Below the pieces are notes generated by a model. The model ran no database searches. It was not told where the DNA came from and was given only the letters and a program-made list of their open reading frames with translations. This document shows positions 1 through 5,945 of a DNA stretch of 5,945 bases, piece after piece (the first letter of the stretch is position 1; each line of letters opens with the position of its first letter). A program made the translations under genes and the position numbers. Source of the DNA: JAPXSY01 sp034003585 (lineage in GTDB: Bacteria > Verrucomicrobiota > Kiritimatiellia > RFP12 > UBA1067); the NCBI GenBank assembly GCA_034003585.1, contig JAVEYH010000166.1, positions 1-5,945 on the forward strand. Reading direction: 5' to 3'.

Positions 1-1353
1 GACCGGGTCGTCCCCTGTCCAGGCAACCGTCGCGCCGACCAATTCGCGGAGCGGCACCGGATACGTCTCGTTGCAGTAGCCGTCCGGCAGGGGATGGGGT
101 TCGCGCTGCGCCGCGGTCACCGCGTCCACGAGTCCCTTCGGCGGCACGCCGTTCACCCACAGGACTTTGCCGCCCTTCCGCGCATACGCGACAATGTTCG
201 CGAGGAGTCCCTTCACATCGAAACCAAGGTACGGCACAAACCTGCCGCCAAAGACGACGAGAATTTCCGTCTCCGCCGGGTCAACGCCCTTCTCCGCCGC
301 TTCACGGATATCGAGGAGCGACGCATTTGCGCCCGGGAAGAGATGCCGGAGCGAAGATACCGCCTGTGGCGCGAGAATGCGCGAGGGCGGCGCCATCACG
401 CCTCGGGCATGGAAGGCAATCGTGTCATAAAGCACGCGGATGCGATTCCGAACGCCGGGGACGGGCAGGTACGGGCGGATGTGCCCGTCCGCGCTGAACG
501 GACGCTTCAGGAACGGTTCCTTCATCTCCGCGTCGATCGCCGCCGTGAACGTCTCCGCATCGAAATCCGCGGGCGACTCCGCCCCCTCCTCCGCCAGTCG
601 CACTGCCGCCGCATAGAGCCAGAGCGTATGCTCGACAGCATACATGCCGAGGTCGCACAGCGCCTCTGCCAGTTCTGGCTCGGCCGAGGGGTCGCCCGCA
701 TGCAGCGCGACCGCGTGCGCCATCACGTCGCCGCCGCGTCCGTTGCAGAGTTCCGCCGCCTCCCACTGCCAGCGGATCAGCTTGCCGTACACATCCTTGA
801 ATCCGATTTTCGCGGGGAGCGTCGGTTCCGGCACCGCGGCGAGACGCTTCTCCATCACCGCCCGCATCACCGGCGTCTCCTCCACGGATGCGAAGTCGAG
901 ACCGAGTTCCGGGAAGAGGTTGAGTCCCTGGCAACCCCAGATGTAACTGCCGCACTGCACCACGGGATTGTGGTTACACGCCGCCGGATCGGCGTTCACA
1001 TGCGAGAGCGCCGCGATCAGCATGAACTGCGAATACGCGTCGTCTCGCTTCACCGCATCCACGAGGCGGTTGAACATTTCAAAGCGCAGCGGATTCTCGT
1101 GGAGCTGCATTCCGCCGTCCCAGCCGAGCGCTTCGAGCGGCTTCCGGTCGACGTCCTTCAGCAGTTCCGGACGCCCGCCGTCCGGCAGATGCGACGCCTC
1201 CTCATAACGTTGGTTCCATTCCGGCGTCATCCGCGAGACAAGCTCCCGCGGCAGACGCTTCAGCAGACACCGCACCGTGGTGTCGTGTCCCGGTCCCCAG
1301 GCGAAGGCGGCAGACGCGCACAGCGCGGCGGCGGCAAGGAAAAGGCGTTTCAT
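1..1353 (-). CDS. Exported zinc-hydrolase-like protein (phospholipase C/P1 nuclease-type N-terminal domain), 3' end outside window
   Basis: The frame is open from the ATG at 1353 to the window edge (451 codons, no stop), so the C-terminus is missing. Residues 1-18 form a classic Sec signal peptide (MKRLF, an Ala/Leu core, then AFA), with predicted cleavage leaving Trp19 as the mature N-terminus. In bacterial zinc phospholipase C and P1 nuclease the N-terminal Trp is itself a zinc ligand. Other matching residues are His23 in WGPGHD, Asp58 in LPDGG, His85, and H118-x3-D122-x5-H128, whose spacing equals that of the PLC/P1 ligand triad. The final H-x3-E/D pair of those enzymes is not obvious, so activity is uncertain. 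Residues about 362-405 (ILVVFGG, then GGKVLWVNG) look like a Rossmann or glutamine-amidotransferase-like fold with no visible Cys nucleophile. It is last of three closely packed genes. The fold assignment is inference from motifs; a generic exported hypothetical protein is the fallback. Confidence 0.85.
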   Translation of the reverse strand, partial: MKRLFLAAAALCASAAFAWGPGHDTTVRCLLKRLPRELVSRMTPEWNQRYEEASHLPDGGRPELLKDVDRKPLEALGWDGGMQLHENPLRFEMFNRLVDAVKRDDAYSQFMLIAALSHVNADPAACNHNPVVQCGSYIWGCQGLNLFPELGLDFASVEETPVMRAVMEKRLAAVPEPTLPAKIGFKDVYGKLIRWQWEAAELCNGRGGDVMAHAVALHAGDPSAEPELAEALCDLGMYAVEHTLWLYAAAVRLAEEGAESPADFDAETFTAAIDAEMKEPFLKRPFSADGHIRPYLPVPGVRNRIRVLYDTIAFHARGVMAPPSRILAPQAVSSLRHLFPGANASLLDIREAAEKGVDPAETEILVVFGGRFVPYLGFDVKGLLANIVAYARKGGKVLWVNGVPPKGLVDAVTAAQREPHPLPDGYCNETYPVPLRELVGATVAWTGDDPV

Positions 1354-1354
1354 G

Positions 1355-2224
1355 TCACAACCCCTCCCATTCCCAGCCGTCCCGCACATAGCGCTTTTCG
1401 CAGTCCGACGCGGTGACGCGTTTCGGCGTCATCGCCGCGCGGCACCCGAGCAGGATCGTCTCCGTGAGCGGTTCCGCTTCCGGCGGGATCGCCGCGCCGG
1501 CTTCAAGCGCCTTCACCTGTTCCGCAAGCGGCACGCCGTCCGACGCTTGGCTTTCCAACGTGCCTTCCGCGCCTTCCCACACGAGTCCTTCCCGTCCTTC
1601 GCCCCAGACGAGGATCAGGTCGAAGTCGTTCCGGAACACGACGCGTATCCTTGCTTTCCGCGGATACGTTTCCCGGTCCGGTGCTTCGCAGTCAACGGCG
1701 ATCCGTTCGGCATACAGCGGCGCAACGAGCTGGAGCGCGCGGAAGACAGGACGCAATACGCGAGCACCGTCTTTACCGAGCGGTCCCGTCCCGAAATCAA
1801 GGTACGCGCGCCATCCCTCGTCCTTCACATAGTGCGAGCGGAAAGGCCTCAGCGGCATCACGCCGAGCCACGCGCGCCAAGCCCCTTCGCCCGGTTCCGC
1901 CCCGCCCGGACGCGCCTCACCGAGATGCGGGAGGCCGCCCCGGAAGTGCGCTGTGACGCGTTTGAGTTTCCCGAGGGTCTTCGCCTTCGCGAGGACCGTC
2001 TCGTCCGCGGACGTCACCGGTCCCAGATCGCCGACCGCAATGCGTCCCGGGCGTTTCGCGGCCGACGCGAAAACGATTCTCGCCTCCTCCAAGGTGCGTC
2101 CCACCGGACTCGCGACGAAGACGTGGTTCCCGGCCTGAAGCCCTTTCACAGCACGGTACGCGCGCATGTGGTCCGGTCCCGTCACCTGGATGACCGTGAT
2201 TGCCAATACGAGTGCAAGACTCAT
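1355..2224 (-). CDS. Degenerate, N-terminally short Gfo/Idh/MocA-family protein
   Basis: This 289-residue protein matches the second half of the Rossmann domain and the C-terminal domain of bacterial Gfo/Idh/MocA oxidoreductases. The segment VTGPDHMRAY (about 14-23) corresponds to the family's tPdxxH strand and loop. AGNHVFVASPVGRTLEEA (31-48) corresponds to aGkhVxxEKPlaxtxeEa. WRAWLG, RPF, WRAYLDFGTGPLG (116-150) is the C-terminal signature. Full-length relatives usually have about 400 residues or more with GxGxxG near the start; here about 70 N-terminal residues including that motif are absent, and an in-frame stop lies just upstream of the ATG. The EKP lysine is replaced (ASP, 38-40), and the family's GDxGxHxxD becomes GKDGARVLRP (150-159). 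It is therefore probably not a working dehydrogenase. The N-terminus is hydrophobic (residues 3-15) but lacks a charged n-region, so export is unclear. It starts 29 bases after the HzsA-like gene. A decaying gene or a non-catalytic paralogue are both possible. Confidence 0.82.
   Translation of the reverse strand: MSLALVLAITVIQVTGPDHMRAYRAVKGLQAGNHVFVASPVGRTLEEARIVFASAAKRPGRIAVGDLGPVTSADETVLAKAKTLGKLKRVTAHFRGGLPHLGEARPGGAEPGEGAWRAWLGVMPLRPFRSHYVKDEGWRAYLDFGTGPLGKDGARVLRPVFRALQLVAPLYAERIAVDCEAPDRETYPRKARIRVVFRNDFDLILVWGEGREGLVWEGAEGTLESQASDGVPLAEQVKALEAGAAIPPEAEPLTETILLGCRAAMTPKRVTASDCEKRYVRDGWEWEGL
1361..1368 (-). promoter_or_regulatory. Ribosome binding site of the zinc-hydrolase-like gene
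   Basis: The minus strand reads GGGAGGGG seven bases before the ATG at 1353. The site lies inside the last codons of the upstream gene, whose TGA stop is separated from this ATG by one base, which points to translational coupling. It also fixes the start, because the signal peptide begins directly at this ATG. Confidence 0.75.
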
Positions 2225-2233
2225 GTTTGTGTT

Positions 2234-2240
2234 CTTTCCT
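2234..2240 (-). promoter_or_regulatory. Ribosome binding site of the Gfo/Idh-like gene
   Basis: The minus strand reads AGGAAAG nine bases before the ATG at 2224, within the 29-base gap after the upstream stop codon. It supports this ATG as the real start despite the missing N-terminal half of the family domain. Confidence 0.55.
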
Positions 2241-2253
2241 GATCCGACACGCT

Positions 2254-4674
2254 TTATTCATAGAGGATCCGGCGGCCTTCTGCAACCGCCGCCTTGACGC
2301 GCTCCGACCGCTCGCGCTGCTCACGCCCGCGCCGTTCGCGGGCCAGGTCGACCGGGTTGCGCAGCACGAAGCCGGGCATGTCGGCCCGCGTGGTCTCGTA
2401 GAGCACGCGGCGCCCCTCTTGAATCAGGGACAAGGCTTCGCTGTGCTTCGGGTCGGCCTTGTCCGTGAAGACGGCCAAACAGGCGCTAAGCTCCGGCCGC
2501 GTGAAATTGACACCGGTCCCCGCCTCCGGTCCTTCGACCGCGCCTCGCGTTCTCACGGCTATGCCCGCGCCCGTCAGCGACGCGAGACGGTCGACCTGCG
2601 CGAAAGTCAGCGGACAGCGTCCGTAGGGGTTGTTCGGGAAATTGCAGGCGTACGTGCCGTAGTACGAGGCGTTGAGATCGATCCACGTGACGATCCGGTC
2701 GAACGCCTCCAGCGGCAATTTGACGCCGCGGTGCCCGCCGCGGAGCACGTCTACGAGCCGGCTGCGGCACGCGCCCCACGCATAGGGCGGCAACACCTCC
2801 GGCGGACCGTCATCCACCGGTTTGACCAGCTCTTTTTTTTGCCCCGGCTTATCGGGATACCAGCGAAGCGGAGAACGCTTGCGGATCTCCAGATAGGATG
2901 TGTTGAACACCAGCCCCAGATCGCCGCAGAGGTTGAGCGCCTTCTCGCCCTCCTTCCCGTAATCGTGGCATTTCACGCAGTGCGCGTCGAAAACAGGCTG
3001 GACCTCGGTCAGATAGTTGAAATCGCGCTCCGGACCGTACCAAGGCTTGAGGCGGCTGGGCGCGCGCCGCAGCGCCAGCGGCAACGTGCCGGTCAGGGGA
3101 GGCTGCGAGTCGTAACGGCTCTCGTGGCAGCCCGTGCACCCCGCGTGCTCGCCCGGCTGCAGGGACGTGCCGCTCCGCATGGACTGCACCATCAGGCCTT
3201 CCGCGTCGAGCGCCTGAAAGAAAACGAACCGCTCGGCCGGCAGCTCGAAATACACCGAGCCGTCCGCCTCGACCGGAACATCGCCCAGAAGGCGCTTGCT
3301 GCTCGTACAGTTATAGTTCATCGCGGGACGCTGCAATGTGTCGGCCTCCCAGAGAGGCCCGGTCCAATACCGCTTGGCAGGTGCCTCGATGACCCGAAGT
3401 GTCTTGATCGTACCGCGCGGCACACGCTCCATGCCTGTACCCTTGTAAATGTCGGTCACATAGAACGTCCCCGTTTCCGCCGCAGGATCAGTCTGTTCAG
3501 GAATGACGGGGGGACGCGGGCGCGGCATGAGCGGCTGCGGGTCGAAGCAGCCGGGACCATCCGTGTGCAGCAGGGTCTCGCTGCCGTTGCCGGCGTCCAA
3601 CAGAAAGATCCCCATCTGTTCCTTTCCGGCCTCAACCATGCGCGAGCAGAGAAAACGCCGCTCATCCAGAGGATACGGATCTTCATACTTGATCGGGAGG
3701 CTCACAAAACGATCGATCTGTCCGACCATGGCGTTCCGCAATGCCCGCCCGTCGCCATAGTCGGTGCGGTTCGCCAGACGGGGCGCAAGGTCTCCCGGCC
3801 AAGACTTTACAATCGGCTCCATGCCGTCCAATCCGCGCCACCGGTCAAGGATCACGATCGCGCCCCACGGCCTGTCGTGGCACGACCCGAACGTGCAGAC
3901 CACCCGCTCGGCATAAAACCCGCCCTCCGCTTTCGGCAGCGCCCGCGCGTCGAAAATCGCGCCCGGTGACCAGGCATTGTTGCCGTAGAACAGCAAGGGG
4001 GCACGTCCGTCCGGCATCATCGTCCATAATCCGAACGATGGGCCGAAGTGACGGTCCACATACTCCCAGCGGTCATAGATAATCCGCCCGTCCGGAAGCA
4101 CCGAGGGACGCGACTCGTAGAGCGTGTTGCGGCCGAGCTGACGGATGTTGGTACCGTCCGCGTTCATAACGAACAGGTTCGCCTGAATATGCTGGTTGCA
4201 GCCGCAGTATTTCGCGTCGCGCGTGGACGAGAAGACGATGCGCCCGTCCGGCAGATACGCCGGATCCATGTCCGCAGCGTCCGCCCGGAACGTCAGTTGC
4301 CGGAGGCCTGAGCCGTCGGCGCCCATTTCGAAAAGGTGGAAGTTCTCGTCCTTGCCGCGCCGCATCGCGAAGAGTAACCGCGTCCCGTCGTGCGAGACCT
4401 CCAGATCACGGATTAGCCCCTGCGGCATCGCCAGCAGCGTCATGGCCTTGCCGCCGCCTGCGAAATCCACGGTGCGGATCGCCGCGCCAAGCCGGACGTT
4501 CCGTGCGCTGCACTCGCCCACCGCGAAATCCGTTCCGGTGTTATGGTGGTCCTTCGGATACTGCTGCCGCATCACGTAAACGACCTTGTTCGACAGCAAG
4601 AGCGGATGCACAGGTTCTGCGGCAAGCACGATGCAACATGAAAAAACTGCAAACGTCAGAAGACAACGCAACAT
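2254..4674 (-). CDS. Exported HzsA-related diheme c-type cytochrome with PD40/TolB-like propeller
   Basis: An 806-residue protein starting at the ATG at 4674, preceded by TAAGG at 8 bases. Residues 1-19 are a signal peptide (MLRCLLTFAVFSCC, then VLAA before EP). Residues about 25-375 contain TolB/PD40-type propeller motifs: SHDGTRLLFAM near 95-105, LPDGRIVFSSTRD near 141-153 and LPDGRIIYDRWEY near 193-205. Residues about 425-518 match the hydrazine synthase alpha middle domain (GDVPVEADGSVYFELPAERF, then FQALD, QSMRS, LQPGE). Two heme c motifs follow: CTGCH (513-517) with Tyr521 four residues after the His, and CVKCH (566-570). WIDLNASYYGTY (664-675) and GRCPL (686-690) are also family hallmarks. 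In anammox bacteria HzsA works with HzsB and HzsC; homologues are scattered through PVC genomes without them and have no known function. No such partners are visible here, so hydrazine synthesis should not be assumed. Heme loading and folding would be periplasmic. Confidence 0.92.
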   Translation of the reverse strand: MLRCLLTFAVFSCCIVLAAEPVHPLLLSNKVVYVMRQQYPKDHHNTGTDFAVGECSARNVRLGAAIRTVDFAGGGKAMTLLAMPQGLIRDLEVSHDGTRLLFAMRRGKDENFHLFEMGADGSGLRQLTFRADAADMDPAYLPDGRIVFSSTRDAKYCGCNQHIQANLFVMNADGTNIRQLGRNTLYESRPSVLPDGRIIYDRWEYVDRHFGPSFGLWTMMPDGRAPLLFYGNNAWSPGAIFDARALPKAEGGFYAERVVCTFGSCHDRPWGAIVILDRWRGLDGMEPIVKSWPGDLAPRLANRTDYGDGRALRNAMVGQIDRFVSLPIKYEDPYPLDERRFLCSRMVEAGKEQMGIFLLDAGNGSETLLHTDGPGCFDPQPLMPRPRPPVIPEQTDPAAETGTFYVTDIYKGTGMERVPRGTIKTLRVIEAPAKRYWTGPLWEADTLQRPAMNYNCTSSKRLLGDVPVEADGSVYFELPAERFVFFQALDAEGLMVQSMRSGTSLQPGEHAGCTGCHESRYDSQPPLTGTLPLALRRAPSRLKPWYGPERDFNYLTEVQPVFDAHCVKCHDYGKEGEKALNLCGDLGLVFNTSYLEIRKRSPLRWYPDKPGQKKELVKPVDDGPPEVLPPYAWGACRSRLVDVLRGGHRGVKLPLEAFDRIVTWIDLNASYYGTYACNFPNNPYGRCPLTFAQVDRLASLTGAGIAVRTRGAVEGPEAGTGVNFTRPELSACLAVFTDKADPKHSEALSLIQEGRRVLYETTRADMPGFVLRNPVDLARERRGREQRERSERVKAAVAEGRRILYE

Positions 4675-4682
4675 GCCAAACG

Positions 4683-4687
4683 CCTTA
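4683..4687 (-). promoter_or_regulatory. Ribosome binding site of the HzsA-like gene
   Basis: The minus strand reads TAAGG eight bases before the ATG at 4674. Together with the signal peptide that begins at this codon it favours 4674 over the in-frame GTG at 4827, which would place 51 non-hydrophobic residues ahead of the signal sequence. Confidence 0.55.
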
Positions 4688-4760
4688 CCCGGCGCATCAC
4701 GATAGGGATGCCACCCCGAAGTATCCGCAGGGCTTGCTCGGAGAGCCCGCGCCACTTTCC

Positions 4761-4778
4761 GGCAGGCGTCATCCTGCC
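4761..4778 (-). other. Short hairpin in the intergenic region
   Basis: GGCAGG and CCTGCC form a perfect 6-bp stem around a 6-base loop, between the surface-protein gene and the HzsA-like gene. There is no T-run on either side, so it is not a standard intrinsic terminator. It could be a leader structure, part of an operator, or chance in GC-rich DNA. Confidence 0.3.
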
Positions 4779-4799
4779 CGTACAAATTCCGATTGAGGT

Positions 4800-4855
4800 A
4801 CACACGTTGTGTCACTTCACTTCTCACGGTGAGCGTTTTCGGTTGCGGAATCCGC
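4800..4855. promoter_or_regulatory. Three evenly spaced short dyads, possible regulatory cluster
   Basis: Three perfect 5-bp inverted repeats sit in the only sizeable gap of the window: ACACA-cgt-TGTGT (4800-4812), CTCAC-g-GTGAG (4823-4833) and GCGGA-a-TCCGC (4845-4855). Their centres, 4806, 4828 and 4850, are 22 bp apart, about two helical turns. The half-sites differ in sequence, so a single repeated operator is unlikely. The third lies just after the TAA of the upstream gene. No convincing -35/-10 pair could be picked out in 4675-4860, although a promoter for the HzsA-like gene would be expected there. Confidence 0.3.
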
Positions 4856-4860
4856 CCGCG

Positions 4861-5945
4861 TTAGTGTAGCAGGACCACCGTCCCTTTGGGCGACACGTAG
4901 ACCGAGCCCGCGCCCGTCAGGAAGGGCGTGTTCGACGCATCCAATGTACCCGAATAAGGGCTCCCGTTGTAACGGATCTCCTTGAAGACGGTCTGCCCGG
5001 AAAAATCGAGCGCGAGTTTACTGCCCTCGGTCAGATGTACGGCAAGCTTCCGGTACGAGCCCGGCGTTGCGGCCTCGCCGACCGCCGTCTGTTTTTCAAC
5101 CCGCACGTCGTCGAGGAAGGAGGTATGGTCCGTCCCTGTCCCCAGCTGGTACGCCATGCTGTTGAGTCCCTCGAACACGAGGCTGTGGGCCACGCCCGCT
5201 TTCACATAGGGTAAACGGAATGTGTAACGCCGCCATGTCGCATCAAATGTCTGAACACTGCCCACCTGTTCGCCGTTGAACAGGATTCGGAAATCGTGCA
5301 GACAGGCCCAGTTGCCTACCCAGTTCTGTAGCCGTCCGACAGCCATGAAGGACAGAGTGTAGTACCCGTCCTCGGTGAATGTGACAGGTTGCGACATTCT
5401 GGCTTTCATCTGGAGGAAAGCGGCCGCTGTCCCGTCCAGCGCGAACGGGCAATTCCATGCCGACCCGTTACGGACGATGCCGCTCATATTTAAACTGATC
5501 GCGTTGGTGTCGAAAGTCCAAGCGGTGCCCGTGATCCCGCTGCCCCACATGTCGCCGTTGGGCAGAAACCCCACTGGCATTTCGAATCCACCGTCAACAA
5601 TCGCCGAATCGCCGTCCGGCAACCGGCTCACGCGCACATCATCAAAAAGCGAGGTCCGATCCCCTCCTAAGGTGTTGATCCCGTCAAAACAAAGCTCTTT
5701 TGAAACCGGCGCGTTGGTGATGGCGGGCAAACGGACGGTGACACGCTCAAAGCACATCTTCTGAGAATATCGCGTTAACACCTGTTCGCCGCCCATTGTG
5801 ACGCGATAGTTGTGGCTGCCATAGTAATTCGTATGCCCTAACCAGAAGGGTCGCGCAGCGTTTAAGAAAGAAAGCTCATACGTGCCGTTCGCCGGGAAGG
5901 TCACCGTCGTGGACATGGTTCCCGTCATCCTGACATAGGCGACCC
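4861..5945 (-). CDS. Extracellular protein with tandem carbohydrate-binding-like modules, 5' end outside window
   Basis: The frame is open from the window edge to the TAA at 4861, giving 360 visible residues. The ATG at 5928 is internal: five in-frame codons precede it and belong to the same module (AYVRMTGTMS). Two similar beta-rich modules are seen. The first runs from the edge to about 5617 (TVTFPANGTYELSF, then RVTMGGEQV and TSLFDDVRV). The second runs from about 5601 to 5089 (VDGGFEMP, then AWTFDTNA, PVTFTEDGYYTLSF, RILFNGEQVG and TSFLDDVRVE). This layout resembles jelly-roll carbohydrate-binding or DUF642-like modules of secreted bacterial proteins. The last 65 residues (KLALDFSG, then FLTGAGSVYVSPKGTVVLLH) form a separate tail that I recall from large surface proteins of Kiritimatiellota and Lentisphaerota. 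The role is probably glycan or surface binding; any catalytic domain would lie in the missing N-terminal part. Base composition looks less GC-rich than in the genes downstream. Confidence 0.85.
   Translation of the reverse strand, partial: VAYVRMTGTMSTTVTFPANGTYELSFLNAARPFWLGHTNYYGSHNYRVTMGGEQVLTRYSQKMCFERVTVRLPAITNAPVSKELCFDGINTLGGDRTSLFDDVRVSRLPDGDSAIVDGGFEMPVGFLPNGDMWGSGITGTAWTFDTNAISLNMSGIVRNGSAWNCPFALDGTAAAFLQMKARMSQPVTFTEDGYYTLSFMAVGRLQNWVGNWACLHDFRILFNGEQVGSVQTFDATWRRYTFRLPYVKAGVAHSLVFEGLNSMAYQLGTGTDHTSFLDDVRVEKQTAVGEAATPGSYRKLAVHLTEGSKLALDFSGQTVFKEIRYNGSPYSGTLDASNTPFLTGAGSVYVSPKGTVVLLH
5089..5945 (-). repeat. Two tandem protein modules within the surface protein
   Basis: The modules share an ordered series of motifs: AYVRM versus AFLQM, G-T-YELSF versus G-Y-YTLSF, H-x-YRVTMGGEQV versus H-x-FRILFNGEQV, FERVTVRLP versus WRRYTFRLP, ELCFDGIN versus SLVFEGLN, and TSLFDDVRV versus TSFLDDVRV. 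The similarity is at protein level and diverged, so this is an old duplication rather than a recent DNA repeat. The first copy is cut by the window edge. Confidence 0.75.

Noticed and set aside
94..1416. 440-residue plus-strand open frame
   Set aside because: Arg/His-rich composition with no recognisable domain, lying antisense to a frame with a signal peptide, ribosome site and metal-site motifs. Long antisense frames are expected in GC-rich coding DNA.
1277..2242. 321-residue plus-strand open frame
   Set aside because: Antisense to the Gfo/Idh-like gene, with Arg-rich content and no family motif.
2200..3969. 589-residue plus-strand open frame
   Set aside because: Antisense to the HzsA-like gene, low-complexity basic composition and no domain; a GC-driven shadow.
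2254..4674. Calling the gene hydrazine synthase subunit hzsA
   Set aside because: Family-level similarity and heme motifs are clear, but no hzsB/hzsC is present and homologues are widespread in non-anammox PVC bacteria.
4761..4778. Intrinsic terminator after the surface-protein gene
   Set aside because: The 6-bp stem is not followed by a T-run and lies about 80 bases past the stop codon.
4675..4827. Upstream GTG start at 4827 for the HzsA-like protein
   Set aside because: It would add 51 polar residues before the signal peptide, while the ATG at 4674 has a good ribosome site and starts the signal sequence directly.
5926..5928. ATG at 5928 as the start of the surface protein
   Set aside because: The reading frame and the repeat module both continue upstream to the window edge, so this Met is internal.
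1..5945. tRNA, rRNA, CRISPR array, insertion sequence or phage genes
   Set aside because: No tRNA-like or rRNA-like segment, regularly spaced direct DNA repeats, transposase motifs or terminal inverted repeats were seen on either strand.

Overview
This is a compact, GC-rich stretch in which all four supportable genes lie on the minus strand, so the window is read biologically from its right end to its left. The long plus-strand open frames are antisense shadows of these genes. The protein types suggest a member of the PVC superphylum, most likely Lentisphaerota or Kiritimatiellota: an exported HzsA-related diheme protein, a Gfo/Idh/MocA relative of the kind abundant in those phyla, and a surface protein made of tandem carbohydrate-binding-like modules. 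That placement is inferred from family knowledge; no ribosomal or other taxonomic marker is present.

Layout, in order of transcription. (1) 5945-4861: the 3' part of a large extracellular protein with two jelly-roll-like modules and a short C-terminal tail; its 5' end lies outside the window. (2) 4860-4675: 186 bases without a gene, holding three short perfect dyads whose centres are exactly 22 bp apart, a 6-bp hairpin, and the ribosome binding site of the next gene. (3) 4674-2254: an exported 806-residue protein with a TolB/PD40-like propeller, an HzsA-like middle domain and two CxxCH heme motifs. (4) 2224-1355: a short, degenerate Gfo/Idh/MocA relative that lacks the NAD-binding glycine motif and the usual catalytic residues. 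(5) 1353-1 (continuing out of the window): an exported protein whose predicted mature N-terminus is Trp, followed by an H-x3-D-x5-H motif like that of phospholipase C/P1 nuclease zinc enzymes, with a Rossmann-like domain near the truncated end.

Genes 3 to 5 are separated by 29 bases and 1 base and each has a plausible Shine-Dalgarno site, so they look like one transcript. Two of the three have clear Sec signal peptides, so the unit probably acts outside the cytoplasm. The most notable points are: the HzsA-like protein keeps the Tyr four residues after the first heme-motif His, the feature behind the unusual Tyr-ligated heme of hydrazine synthase, although no HzsB/HzsC partner is visible; the Gfo/Idh protein has lost its enzymatic signature but is kept as an intact reading frame; and the zinc-hydrolase-like protein is of an unfamiliar architecture. 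Together they could form an undescribed periplasmic redox/hydrolase module, but its substrate cannot be read from the sequence.
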